A stretch of DNA of 5,136 nt from the NCBI GenBank assembly GCA_005884305.1, contig VAYL01000181.1:1-5136 (forward strand), read 5' to 3'. Both the position numbers and the translations under genes were made by a program. This DNA comes from Actinomycetota bacterium (GTDB taxonomy: Bacteria; Actinomycetota; Thermoleophilia; Solirubrobacterales; 70-9). Under the pieces are notes generated by a model, which searched no databases, was not told the DNA's origin, and worked only from the letters and a program-made list of their open reading frames with translations. This document shows positions 1-5,136 of the stretch, one piece after another (positions within the stretch are counted from its first letter, which is position 1; the number at the start of each line of letters is the position of its first letter).

Positions 1-1
1 C

Positions 2-394
2 CAGATCGAGGAGGCGATCGGCGAGGAGGAGCTGGTCCGCGACGACCGCTTCGCGAAGCTCCTTCCGCAGTGCCCCGACCCGCTTAGCGGGGCTCCTGCT
101 GGATCGGTGCGCGTCGAACCGGATGCCGAGGACCTGGCTCGGGAGACGGTCGAGGTCGAGTACGACGCGATGCGCCTCATGAGCCGCACTCAGCGCTTCA
201 CAATGCTCCAGCTCGACCGCTCGCGCGAGCGGCTCGACGAGCTGCGCAATACGCTCGACGAGACGCGCGCCAAGCTGAACCGGACCCTGGGGCGGCGGCT
301 GCTGAACCGGGCGCGGGCACTGCGCAAGCAGCGCAAGGCGGAGGGCGCGCCCGCCACGTCTCCGGGTAGGCCCCAGGAGGGCGGCGGCGAGTAG
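2..394 (+). CDS. C-terminal part of a glycosyltransferase-like protein with coiled-coil tail (5' truncated)
   Basis: This is the 3' end of a gene that enters from the left edge. The frame is open from position 2 to a TAG at 392-394 and gives 130 visible residues. The first part (RDDRFAKLLPQCPDPLSG, about residues 13-30) closely matches the segment RDERFATMLPQCPDPLEG of the glycosyltransferase ending at 2588, so this is very probably the tail of a paralogous family-2-like transferase. The catalytic domain lies outside the window. After the PQCPDPL element comes a highly charged helical stretch (about residues 55-115) with leucines at heptad-like spacing, which predicts a coiled coil. The tail ends in a Gly/Pro-rich basic segment. 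An internal ATG at 107 is not the start, because the homology begins upstream of it. The stop lies 13 bp from the stop of the convergent gene at 408. The role of the tail is unknown; oligomerisation or partner binding is a guess. Confidence 0.8.
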   Translation, partial: QIEEAIGEEELVRDDRFAKLLPQCPDPLSGAPAGSVRVEPDAEDLARETVEVEYDAMRLMSRTQRFTMLQLDRSRERLDELRNTLDETRAKLNRTLGRRLLNRARALRKQRKAEGAPATSPGRPQEGGGE

Positions 395-407
395 AGCAAA
401 TCCTGCG

Positions 408-1235
408 TTATTCGGGGGCAGCCTTGAGCCTCAGCTCGCGTAGGTAGTCGCGAAGCCGGGTGTCGGTGAGGAGGTCCTCGCGGGCCGGATCGGACACGAT
501 GCTCTCGGCGTAGTGCTGCGGCAGCTCGCCGCGCTGCCACACCTCGTACAGGCGACGCCAGGTCCGGCCCACGTTCTCGGGCAGCTCGCGGTTTCTGGCG
601 TACGCCGCTCCTCCCTTGGCGATCTTGTTCTCGAACTGGGCGTAGGAGCGCATCGGGAAGTGCAGGATCTCGACGGTCCCGTCGTCCAAACGCTCGCCGA
701 GCTCCGGCCCGCGCACGCGGTGGTTGCCCTGGACCACCTCGATCTCCGGATGTGCTCGGTGCGCCAGCTTCGGCGGCAGGGGCTTCCCGACGGGATTGAG
801 CGATTCGCGCTCGCGCGTCGTCATCCGCTCCCAGAAGGGCTGATCGTCCTCCGGCTGCGGGACGAAATTGGTCCGGCGCGCGATGACGACCCCTACGTTG
901 TCGTCGAGTGACTCGAACGTGGACGTCAGCGTCCCTGATCGGGGCCACCAGAACTCGTCTGCGTCGCCGTTGATGACCCAGTCCGCGTCGAGGTCGCTGG
1001 CGGCCATACGCGCCATGCGCGTCACCCACTTGCCCTGGGAGTAGTCGTCGCTGGGCTCGTGGATGACCCGCACGACGCCACGAGCCTCGTACCGAGCCAG
1101 GATGTCGAGCGTCGCGTCCTCGGACCCGTTGTCGGTCACGATCGCCTCGTCGACCCCCTGCGCGAGGTGAAAGTCGAGGTTGTCGGCGATGATGTCCTGC
1201 TCGTCGCGGACCAGCAGGGTCATGACCAGCTTCAT
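408..1235 (-). CDS. Family-2-like glycosyltransferase (complete, no coiled-coil tail)
   Basis: The gene encodes 275 residues that read as a GT-A fold glycosyltransferase of the family 2 / GT92-like group, predicted to move a sugar from a nucleotide-sugar donor to a cell-surface glycan. The N-terminal strand KLVMTLLVRDE (residues 2-12) and TDNGSEDAT (34-42) form the nucleotide-binding start of the fold. The metal/donor motif GDADEFWWP lies at about 90-98, with D91 and D93 as the DxD pair. A conserved GNH is at 170-172 and LHFPMRS at 191-197. There is no signal peptide or transmembrane helix, so a cytoplasmic or membrane-peripheral location is likely. The ATG start is supported by AGGAA seven bases upstream (plus-strand 1243-1247). 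The protein ends soon after the catalytic domain and lacks the PQCPDPL and coiled-coil module of its two neighbours. It is divergent from the copy at 1288 and convergent with the gene ending at 394. Donor and acceptor cannot be read from the sequence. Confidence 0.88.
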   Translation of the reverse strand: MKLVMTLLVRDEQDIIADNLDFHLAQGVDEAIVTDNGSEDATLDILARYEARGVVRVIHEPSDDYSQGKWVTRMARMAASDLDADWVINGDADEFWWPRSGTLTSTFESLDDNVGVVIARRTNFVPQPEDDQPFWERMTTRERESLNPVGKPLPPKLAHRAHPEIEVVQGNHRVRGPELGERLDDGTVEILHFPMRSYAQFENKIAKGGAAYARNRELPENVGRTWRRLYEVWQRGELPQHYAESIVSDPAREDLLTDTRLRDYLRELRLKAAPE

Positions 1236-1242
1236 CGCCCGA

Positions 1243-1247
1243 TTCCT
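1243..1247 (-). promoter_or_regulatory. Ribosome binding site of the minus-strand glycosyltransferase
   Basis: The minus strand reads AGGAA here, with a 7-base gap to the ATG at 1235-1233. It supports that start. It also contrasts with the plus-strand genes in this window, whose starts have no well-spaced Shine-Dalgarno sequence. Confidence 0.6.
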
Positions 1248-1272
1248 AGCAGTTCCGGCGTAAACCCTCGCC

Positions 1273-1278
1273 TAGAAT
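1273..1278 (+). promoter_or_regulatory. Putative -10 element TAGAAT before the split glycosyltransferase
   Basis: TAGAAT fits the actinobacterial -10 pattern TANNNT. It is followed by CCCCCGACC and then a TTG codon at 1288 in the frame of the glycosyltransferase N-terminus. A transcript starting about 7 bases past the element would begin almost at that codon, giving a leaderless or near-leaderless mRNA. No convincing -35 box was seen. The element lies in the 52-bp gap between the two divergent glycosyltransferases. Confidence 0.45.
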
Positions 1279-1287
1279 CCCCCGACC

Positions 1288-1452
1288 TTGGCCGACGCGG
1301 GACCTCCAAAGCTCGTGATGGCGCTCAAGGTGCGGGACGAGGGCGACGTGCTCGAGGCGAACCTGCGCTTCCACCACGCTCTGGGCGTCGCGCACTTCGT
1401 CCTTACCGACAACGGCTCGACGGACGACACTCCCGAGATCCTCCGACGGTGA
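1288..1452 (+). pseudogene. N-terminal fragment of the third glycosyltransferase, cut off by a frame disruption
   Basis: This frame encodes the missing front end of the transferase that continues at 1449. It contains PKLVMALKVRDEGD and LTDNGSTDDTPEILRR, matching KLVMTLLVRDEQD and VTDNGSEDATLDILAR of the intact paralog at 408-1235. It stops at TGA 1450-1452 after 54 codons. A TTG at 1288 is the most upstream usable start, since an in-frame TAG lies at 1273. GTG 1315 and ATG 1318 are alternatives but would remove the conserved KLVM strand. Alignment to the paralog shows that about seven residues (YEARGVV in the paralog) are missing at the break, consistent with a net loss of about 25 bp that shifts the frame. 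This could be a real mutation or an assembly error. The fragment alone lacks the DxD motif and could not be active. Confidence 0.7.
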
Positions 1453-2588
1453 TCTCCGAGCCCGGCACCGACTACCGAATCGCCGGCGCGGGCTGGCTCA
1501 CGCGCATGGCGCGCATGGCCGCGACGGATCTGGAAGCGGACTGGGTCATCCACACCGACGCCGATGAGTTCTGGCTGCCCGCCGAGGGCTCGCTGCTGGA
1601 GACGTTCGGCGCGGTTCCGGATGACTACGGCGTGGTGGTGGCGCCCCGGGTCGAGTTCGCGGGGTGCCCCGACGGACCGGGCACCTTCGCTGAGCGCCTG
1701 ACCGTCCGCGAGGCCCGTTCTCGCCTGCAGCCCAAGGTGGCCCACCGCGCCCTTCCGAACGTCGTCAGCCTCGATCGCGGCCCGCACGACGTCGCCCTGG
1801 AGGGGCCGGACGGAGACGTCGCATCCACCCTGCGGCCACCCGGCCGGGCCGTCCACCGGTCGGTCCGCGACGAGGGCGACGAAGACGCCCCCTCCGAGGA
1901 CCAGCAGCTCGAGGACGAGACAAAGCTCGTGTGGGCGCCGACCTGGCCCGTGAGAATCCTCCACTTCCCGGTGCGCTCCTTTGACCAGTTCAAGCGGCGC
2001 ACGGAGGTCGCGATCTTCGAGGGCCACTATCCGGACTGGGGCCGCTTCAGGCGGCTTCGCGAGCTCTACGAGCAGGGGAAGCTCGAGGAGGTGTACGCGG
2101 ACTTGGTTCTCGATGACTCCGAGGTGGCCCAGGGGATCGAGGAGGGGCGGCTCGTTCGCGACGAGCGCTTCGCCACCATGCTGCCGCAGTGCCCGGACCC
2201 GCTCGAGGGTGGCGAGCCGGGCAGCGTGCGGGTCGAGGCGCGCTCCGAGGAGGCCCAGCGCGAGCGGGCGCAGCTCGAGTTCGACGCCATGCAGCTCCTT
2301 GGGCGGACGTCGCGCTGGACGGGGATTCAGCGCGACCGGAACCGCGAGCGGATCGAGTCCCTCCAGGAGAGGCTCGACGAGGCGACTACGCAGCGCGACC
2401 AGGCTCGCAAGCTCCTGAAGCGCGCACGGGCACGGATCGAGCAGAAGAACAAGCGCCTTGAGCGCAACATCCAAAAGCGCAAGGAGGTCCGCGCGGAGCT
2501 CACGGCCGAGCGCGAACGCCCATGGAGCCGGATCCGGCGCCGGATGCGCGGGTTGCGCCGGCGCATCGGCGCGATGCTGGGCCGCTGA
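1449..2588 (+). CDS. Family-2-like glycosyltransferase with acidic insert and coiled-coil tail; main part of the split gene
   Basis: The downstream frame encodes 379 residues counted from a GTG at 1449. GWLTRMARMAATDLEADWV (about 15-33) and HTDADEFWLP (35-44, DxD at D37/D39) match the paralog at 408-1235. VAHRALPNVV is at about 97-106 and ILHFPVRSFDQF at 170-181. Between them sits a long acidic insert (about 115-165, including DEGDEDAPSED) absent from the paralog. PQCPDPL (246-252) follows, then a strongly charged, predicted coiled coil (about 265-355) and a basic Arg-rich end (357-379). The open frame extends upstream to an ATG at 1059, but that stretch is antisense to the neighbouring gene and lacks family motifs; the true N-terminus is in another frame at 1288-1452. 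GTG 1449 overlaps the fragment's TGA as GTGA, so coupled re-initiation is possible, but a product starting there lacks the first strands of the GT-A fold. A pseudogene or sequencing error is more likely. The epimerase begins 19 bp after the stop. Confidence 0.75.
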   Translation: MISEPGTDYRIAGAGWLTRMARMAATDLEADWVIHTDADEFWLPAEGSLLETFGAVPDDYGVVVAPRVEFAGCPDGPGTFAERLTVREARSRLQPKVAHRALPNVVSLDRGPHDVALEGPDGDVASTLRPPGRAVHRSVRDEGDEDAPSEDQQLEDETKLVWAPTWPVRILHFPVRSFDQFKRRTEVAIFEGHYPDWGRFRRLRELYEQGKLEEVYADLVLDDSEVAQGIEEGRLVRDERFATMLPQCPDPLEGGEPGSVRVEARSEEAQRERAQLEFDAMQLLGRTSRWTGIQRDRNRERIESLQERLDEATTQRDQARKLLKRARARIEQKNKRLERNIQKRKEVRAELTAERERPWSRIRRRMRGLRRRIGAMLGR

Positions 2589-2595
2589 CGCCCGC

Positions 2596-2601
2596 TAAGT
2601 T
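2596..2601 (+). promoter_or_regulatory. Putative -10 element TAAGTT before the epimerase
   Basis: TAAGTT (TANNNT) is followed by CCCCCG and then directly by the GTG start at 2608, a 6-base gap. This suits leaderless transcription. The flanking bases match the element at 1273 (CTA, three variable bases, then TCCCCCG). It lies in the 19-bp gap after the glycosyltransferase, so the epimerase may have its own promoter as well as read-through. No clear -35 box was seen. Confidence 0.45.
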
Positions 2602-2607
2602 CCCCCG

Positions 2608-3558
2608 GTGCCGCGCTACCTCGTCACCGGCTGCGCCGGCTTCATCGGATCGACGCTGACCGACGCGCTCCTCGCGGAGGGGAGCGAGATCGTCGGCGTG
2701 GACGCATTCACCGACTACTACGACCGCTCGGCGAAGGAGGCGGCGCTCGCGCCTGCGCGAGAGCATTCTTCGTTCAGCCTCATCGAGCACGATCTTTCCG
2801 GGGGCGTGCCTGAGGACGCGCTCGAAGGCGTTGAGGGCATCTTCCACCTCGCAGCGAGACCTGGCGTCCGGGCGAGCTGGGGGGCCGGCTTCGAGGCCTA
2901 CGTATCGGACAACATCCTCGCGAGCCACGCGGTCGCGGACGCTGCCGGCGACCGCGGCATCCGGCTCGTGTTCGCCTCCTCGTCGTCCATCTACGGGGAT
3001 GCCCTCGCGTATCCGACGCCCGAGGACACGCCGCCCTCCCCGATCTCGCCGTACGGGGTGACGAAGCTCGCCTGCGAGCACCTTCTCAACGCGCACGCCC
3101 GAGACTCTGGCCTCGAGCACGTGGCGCTTCGCTACTTCACCGTCTACGGCCCCCGCCAGCGCCCGGACATGGCGTTCAGCCGGCTCGTGGCCGCGCTCGT
3201 CGGCGGAAGCGAGTTCGAGATCTACGGCGACGGCAGCCAGTCGCGCGACTTCACCTTCGTTGCGGACGCTGCCGCGGCGACGATCGCTGCGATGCGCAAC
3301 GGCCCGATCGGCGCGACATACAACGTCGGCGGCGGCAGCGAGTCGACCCTGCGTGACGTGGTGGCCCTCGTCGAGGAGCTCGCGGGCCGCACGCTGAACG
3401 TGTGCTACGGCGAGCGGGCAGCGGGCGACGTGAAGCGCACCCTGGCCGACACCTCTCGCATCCGCTCGGAGATCGGGTGGGAGCCGCACACGGACCTTCG
3501 AAGCGGGCTCGGATCGCAACTGGCGGCAGCGGGCGCGCTCGCATCATCCGGAGGCTGA
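2608..3558 (+). CDS. NAD-dependent sugar-nucleotide epimerase/dehydratase (extended SDR family)
   Basis: The 316-residue protein has the full set of extended short-chain dehydrogenase features. The Rossmann dinucleotide loop TGCAGFIGS is at 7-15 (GxxGxxG), followed by the acidic residue D32 in VGVDAFTDYY. HLAARPGVRAS is at 80-90, the serine-rich strand FASSSSIYG at 122-130, and the catalytic pair Y149 and K153 in SPYGVTK. RYFTVYGPRQRPDMAF (175-190) and a substrate-side GDGSQSRDFTFVAD (207-220) resemble UDP-glucuronate 4-epimerase and UDP-glucose 4-epimerase relatives. The length is normal for the family. It probably interconverts a nucleotide sugar in the cytoplasm for use by the adjacent transferases, with tightly bound NAD acting catalytically. 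The exact substrate cannot be decided: GalE-like, UDP-glucuronate epimerase and dTDP-glucose dehydratase relatives share these motifs, although PGVR and FTVYGPRQRPDMA favour the glucuronate-epimerase side. The GTG start fits the N-terminal strand PRYLVTG and the upstream TAAGTT element. Confidence 0.9.
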   Translation: MPRYLVTGCAGFIGSTLTDALLAEGSEIVGVDAFTDYYDRSAKEAALAPAREHSSFSLIEHDLSGGVPEDALEGVEGIFHLAARPGVRASWGAGFEAYVSDNILASHAVADAAGDRGIRLVFASSSSIYGDALAYPTPEDTPPSPISPYGVTKLACEHLLNAHARDSGLEHVALRYFTVYGPRQRPDMAFSRLVAALVGGSEFEIYGDGSQSRDFTFVADAAAATIAAMRNGPIGATYNVGGGSESTLRDVVALVEELAGRTLNVCYGERAAGDVKRTLADTSRIRSEIGWEPHTDLRSGLGSQLAAAGALASSGG

Positions 3559-3564
3559 CGCCGC

Positions 3565-3580
3565 TCGATTCTCGAATCGA
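3565..3580. repeat. Inverted repeat, 7-bp arms with 2-bp centre
   Basis: TCGATTC and GAATCGA flank a TC centre, starting 6 bp after the epimerase stop. It is the first of three dyads in the gap before purS. A short-gapped palindrome of this type resembles a dimeric repressor site more than a terminator, and no T-tract follows. Confidence 0.5.
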
Positions 3581-3593
3581 TGGCTTCGATTTG

Positions 3594-3608
3594 GGTCGTA
3601 TAACGACC
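3594..3608. repeat. Inverted repeat, 6-bp arms around ATA, overlapping TATAAC
   Basis: GGTCGT and ACGACC are separated by ATA. The dyad contains TATAAC (3599-3604), which resembles a -10 box, so it could be an operator over a purS promoter. This is inference from symmetry only. Confidence 0.45.
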
Positions 3609-3629
3609 TCGATCGCAGACGTCGATCGA
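3609..3629. repeat. Inverted repeat, 7-bp arms with 7-base loop
   Basis: TCGATCG and CGATCGA flank CAGACGT, directly abutting the previous dyad. The arms are themselves self-complementary (CGATCG), and the loop region includes the palindrome GACGTC (3618-3623). With no T-run it is not a clear intrinsic terminator. A regulatory or mRNA leader structure before purS is possible. Confidence 0.4.
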
Positions 3630-3655
3630 TGTCGCCCGCCCGCCGCCATGACCAC

Positions 3656-3661
3656 TACGCT
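3656..3661 (+). promoter_or_regulatory. Putative -10 element TACGCT before purS
   Basis: TACGCT (TANNNT) lies exactly 6 bases before the GTG at 3668, the same spacing as TAAGTT before the epimerase. A leaderless purSQ transcript is therefore plausible. AAGG at 3663-3666 is too close to the GTG to be a normal ribosome site. TATAAC at 3599-3604 is the rival promoter candidate. Confidence 0.35.
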
Positions 3662-3667
3662 CAAGGC

Positions 3668-3892
3668 GTGAGAGCCAAGGTCCTGATCCGGCCCAAGGAC
3701 GGCATCCTCGACCCCCAGGGCAAGGCGGTCGAGGGGGCTCTTCCCGCCCTTGGGTTCGACGGTGTTTCGCACGTCCGCGTGGGGCGTCTGGTCGAGCTCG
3801 ACACCGACGATCCCGACCGGCTCGAGGAACTCTGCGAGAAGCTCCTCGCCAATCCGTTGATCGAGGACTACGAGATCGAGGTCTCCAAGTGA
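3668..3892 (+). CDS. purS: Phosphoribosylformylglycinamidine synthase subunit PurS
   Basis: This 74-residue protein is the small subunit of FGAM synthase, which converts FGAR to FGAM with ATP and glutamine in de novo purine synthesis. PurS dimers bridge PurQ (glutaminase) and PurL (synthetase) in the cytoplasm. Family features are the opening strand RAKVLIRPKDGILDPQGKAVEGAL (residues 2-25), then LGF.GVSHVRVGRLVEL (28-43) and a closing LLANPLIEDYEIEV (59-72). GTG 3668 was chosen because it places the family's first strand at the N-terminus. A longer frame from ATG 3629 would add 13 residues (SPARRHDHYAQG region) unlike the family and would run into the dyad region. The stop overlaps the purQ start as GTGA, so the two are translationally coupled. 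Length is slightly short for the family (usually about 80) but the domain is complete. Confidence 0.93.
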   Translation: MRAKVLIRPKDGILDPQGKAVEGALPALGFDGVSHVRVGRLVELDTDDPDRLEELCEKLLANPLIEDYEIEVSK

Positions 3893-4578
3893 GGTTCGGA
3901 GTCCTGCAGTTCCCGGGCTCCTGCGACGACCGCGACGCGCTCGCCGCTTGCCGGCGGGTCGGCGACGCGCGGATGGTCTGGCACGAGGAGAGCGACCTGG
4001 ACGGGATCGACGTGGTCGTCGTCCCGGGAGGGTTCTCGTACGGCGACTATCTGCGCGCCGGGGCGATCGCTCGGTTCGCCCCGGCGATGCAGGCGGTGGC
4101 CAGGCACGCCGAGCGCGGCGGCCCGGTGCTCGGGATCTGCAATGGCTTCCAGGTCCTATGCGAGTCCGGGCTGCTGCCTGGCGCCCTGCTCACCAACGAG
4201 TCGCTCCTGTTCACCTGCCGCCAGGTGGAGCTGCTCGTCGAGAGCTCGGGCAGCGCCTTCACGCGCGAGCTGCGCCCGAACGACCGCCTATCGATCCCGG
4301 TCAAGCACCAGACGGGGCGGTACTTCGCCCCGGCTGACGACCTCGACCGGCTCGAAGCTCGGGGCGGGATCGTGCTGCGCTACGCGCCGGGCCACAACCC
4401 GAATGGGTCGGCGCGGGACATCGCCGGCATCGCGAACGAGGCCGGCAACGTCGTCGGTCTCATGCCGCACCCCGAGCACGCGGTCGATCCGCTCACCGGC
4501 TCCGACGACGGGCTGCGACTGTTCGAGTCGGCGGTCGCCTACGTGAGCGACGCTAGGCGCGAACCGATCACCGCTTAG
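3889..4578 (+). CDS. purQ: Phosphoribosylformylglycinamidine synthase subunit PurQ (glutaminase)
   Basis: The 229-residue class I glutamine amidotransferase hydrolyses glutamine and passes ammonia to PurL for FGAM formation. The triad is visible: nucleophile C84 in LGICNGFQVL (81-90), and H194 and E196 in MPHPEH (192-197). The PurQ-specific PGGFSYGDYLRAGAIAR is at 46-62, with VKHQTGRYF at about 138-146 and YAPGHNPNGSARDIAGIAN at 165-183. Start and length fit the family. The GTG start at 3889 overlaps the purS stop by 4 bases, so expression depends on purS translation. The usual third partner, purL, does not follow; a convergent unrelated gene overlaps the last 11 bp, so purL must be elsewhere. 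No sign of damage was seen. Confidence 0.96.
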   Translation: MRFGVLQFPGSCDDRDALAACRRVGDARMVWHEESDLDGIDVVVVPGGFSYGDYLRAGAIARFAPAMQAVARHAERGGPVLGICNGFQVLCESGLLPGALLTNESLLFTCRQVELLVESSGSAFTRELRPNDRLSIPVKHQTGRYFAPADDLDRLEARGGIVLRYAPGHNPNGSARDIAGIANEAGNVVGLMPHPEHAVDPLTGSDDGLRLFESAVAYVSDARREPITA

Positions 4579-5136
4579 CCGCAACCTGGGGTTTCCGAGC
4601 TCCGTCGAACGAGGGCATCTCGAGCTCGGCGAGCTCGCCGCCTCGCTCAGGCTCGAGCAACTGCCGGTAGAACTCGCCGTCGCGCTTGATCAGCTCGAAG
4701 ACTTGCTCGTTGATCTCGGCGAGCTGATCCGCGAGCCCCTCTCGGTACTTGACCACCGGATCGATCCGCTTTCGCAGAGTGCCCAGCCTGCCCCGCCGCG
4801 GCAGACGCGCCGCCAGCCAGCCCCGCAGGCTCCCCTTTCGCAGTGCATCGCGATGCGGCATCCACGACACCCGCCCGCCGGCCGTCTTGCGGAAGCCGCC
4901 GCCGTGGTGGTAGATCAAGTCCCCGTAGACGCCGAACTGAAGCGGGTGCGGGTTGACCTTGTTGGTGCGGAGGAGCGGATACCAGTCAATGTCCCGCTCC
5001 CTCAGGAGGCCGAGCATGTTCCCGCCGACATCGGTGACCCTCGCGCCCTGGCGGTTCTCCCACTTGTAGCCGCGGCGCCAGTCGCCGGGGAGCTCCAGCC
5101 AGAACTTCGCGGTCGTCGCGCAGAACGAGGGGTGCG
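4568..5136 (-). CDS. Uncharacterised protein, C-terminal part (5' end beyond the window)
   Basis: The frame is open from the right edge to a TGA at 4570-4568, giving 188 visible residues; the start lies outside. An internal ATG at 5017 is unlikely to be the start, because a continuous, aromatic-rich segment precedes it (HPSFCATTAKFWLELPGDW, then GYKWENRQGARVTDVGGN). A dense conserved-looking block, HPLQFGVYGDLIYHHGGGF, occupies about visible residues 63-81 and could be the heart of a domain. After it come a basic linker rich in Arg and Gly (about 85-125) and a helical, coiled-coil-like stretch (GLADQLAEINEQVFELIKRDGEFYRQLL, about 133-160). No transmembrane helix is seen. I cannot assign a family with confidence. 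The neighbourhood and the HP...YHHG pattern make a glycosyltransferase-associated or surface-glycan role possible, but this is a guess. It converges on purQ, overlapping it by 11 bp. Confidence 0.7.
   Translation of the reverse strand, partial: HPSFCATTAKFWLELPGDWRRGYKWENRQGARVTDVGGNMLGLLRERDIDWYPLLRTNKVNPHPLQFGVYGDLIYHHGGGFRKTAGGRVSWMPHRDALRKGSLRGWLAARLPRRGRLGTLRKRIDPVVKYREGLADQLAEINEQVFELIKRDGEFYRQLLEPERGGELAELEMPSFDGARKPQVAAKR

Noticed and set aside
190..1029. Long minus-strand open frame of 279 codons
   Set aside because: It overlaps the glycosyltransferase at 408-1235 in another frame and is Arg/Gly/Ala-rich with no motif. It is a high-GC shadow frame.
1059..1448. Upstream extension of the third glycosyltransferase frame to an ATG at 1059
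   Set aside because: It is antisense to the start of the neighbouring gene and then crosses the intergenic gap; its sequence lacks the conserved N-terminus, which is found in another frame at 1288-1452.
1443..1455. Programmed ribosomal frameshift at the glycosyltransferase break
   Set aside because: No slippery heptamer is present, and about seven residues are missing relative to the paralog, which slippage would not restore.
1272..2474. Minus-strand open frame of 400 codons opposite the third glycosyltransferase
   Set aside because: The plus strand carries clear family motifs; the antisense product is Leu/Arg/Ala-rich with no domain. Such long antisense frames are common at this GC content.
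2500..3519. Minus-strand open frame of 339 codons opposite the epimerase
   Set aside because: The epimerase has complete SDR motifs across the same interval, and the antisense product shows no family feature.
3629..3667. Longer purS start at ATG 3629
   Set aside because: The 13 extra residues do not resemble PurS and lie over the last inverted repeat; GTG 3668 gives the usual family N-terminus.
3559..3667. Purine riboswitch or intrinsic terminator in the purS upstream gap
   Set aside because: No conserved purine-aptamer core was recognised, and none of the hairpins is followed by a T-run.
4628..4639. Perfect 12-bp palindrome GGCGAGCTCGCC near the end of the right-edge gene
   Set aside because: It lies inside coding sequence for a Glu-Leu-Ala repeat with preferred GC-rich codons and has no T-run; codon use explains it.

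Overview
The window is about 5.1 kb of high-GC DNA with strongly G/C-biased third codon positions and GTG/TTG starts. Three plus-strand starts have a TANNNT hexamer only a few bases upstream, as expected for leaderless transcription. Purine synthesis uses separate purS and purQ genes, not the single large PurL of gammaproteobacteria. Together these suggest an actinobacterium, possibly of the Thermoleophilia type. The lineage is an inference from style and was not tested.

Layout: (1) Positions 1-2588 hold three related family-2-like glycosyltransferase genes. The first is the 3' end of a plus-strand copy (2-394). The second is a complete minus-strand copy (408-1235). The third is a plus-strand copy (about 1288-2588) split by a frame disruption at about 1447-1452. 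The plus-strand copies share a C-terminal module: a PQCPDPL segment, then a charged coiled coil that the middle copy lacks. (2) A sugar-nucleotide epimerase of the extended SDR family follows at 2608-3558. (3) A 109-bp intergenic region (3559-3667) carries three successive inverted repeats and many TCGAT pentamers. (4) purS (3668-3892) and purQ (3889-4578) form a translationally coupled pair. (5) A minus-strand gene that runs off the right edge (4568-5136) overlaps the end of purQ tail to tail. It belongs to a family I cannot name, possibly also linked to surface glycans.

The glycosyltransferases and epimerase look like part of a cell-surface polysaccharide or glycoconjugate locus: the epimerase would supply an activated sugar and the transferases would add sugars. 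The purSQ pair is housekeeping de novo purine synthesis and appears simply to adjoin this locus. I found no mobile element, CRISPR array, tRNA, rRNA or recognisable riboswitch. The points most worth a second look are the split third glycosyltransferase with a GTGA stop/start junction, the shared TANNNT-CCCCCG start-site motif, the dyad-rich region before purS, and the unassigned right-edge gene. No clearly new system is evident.
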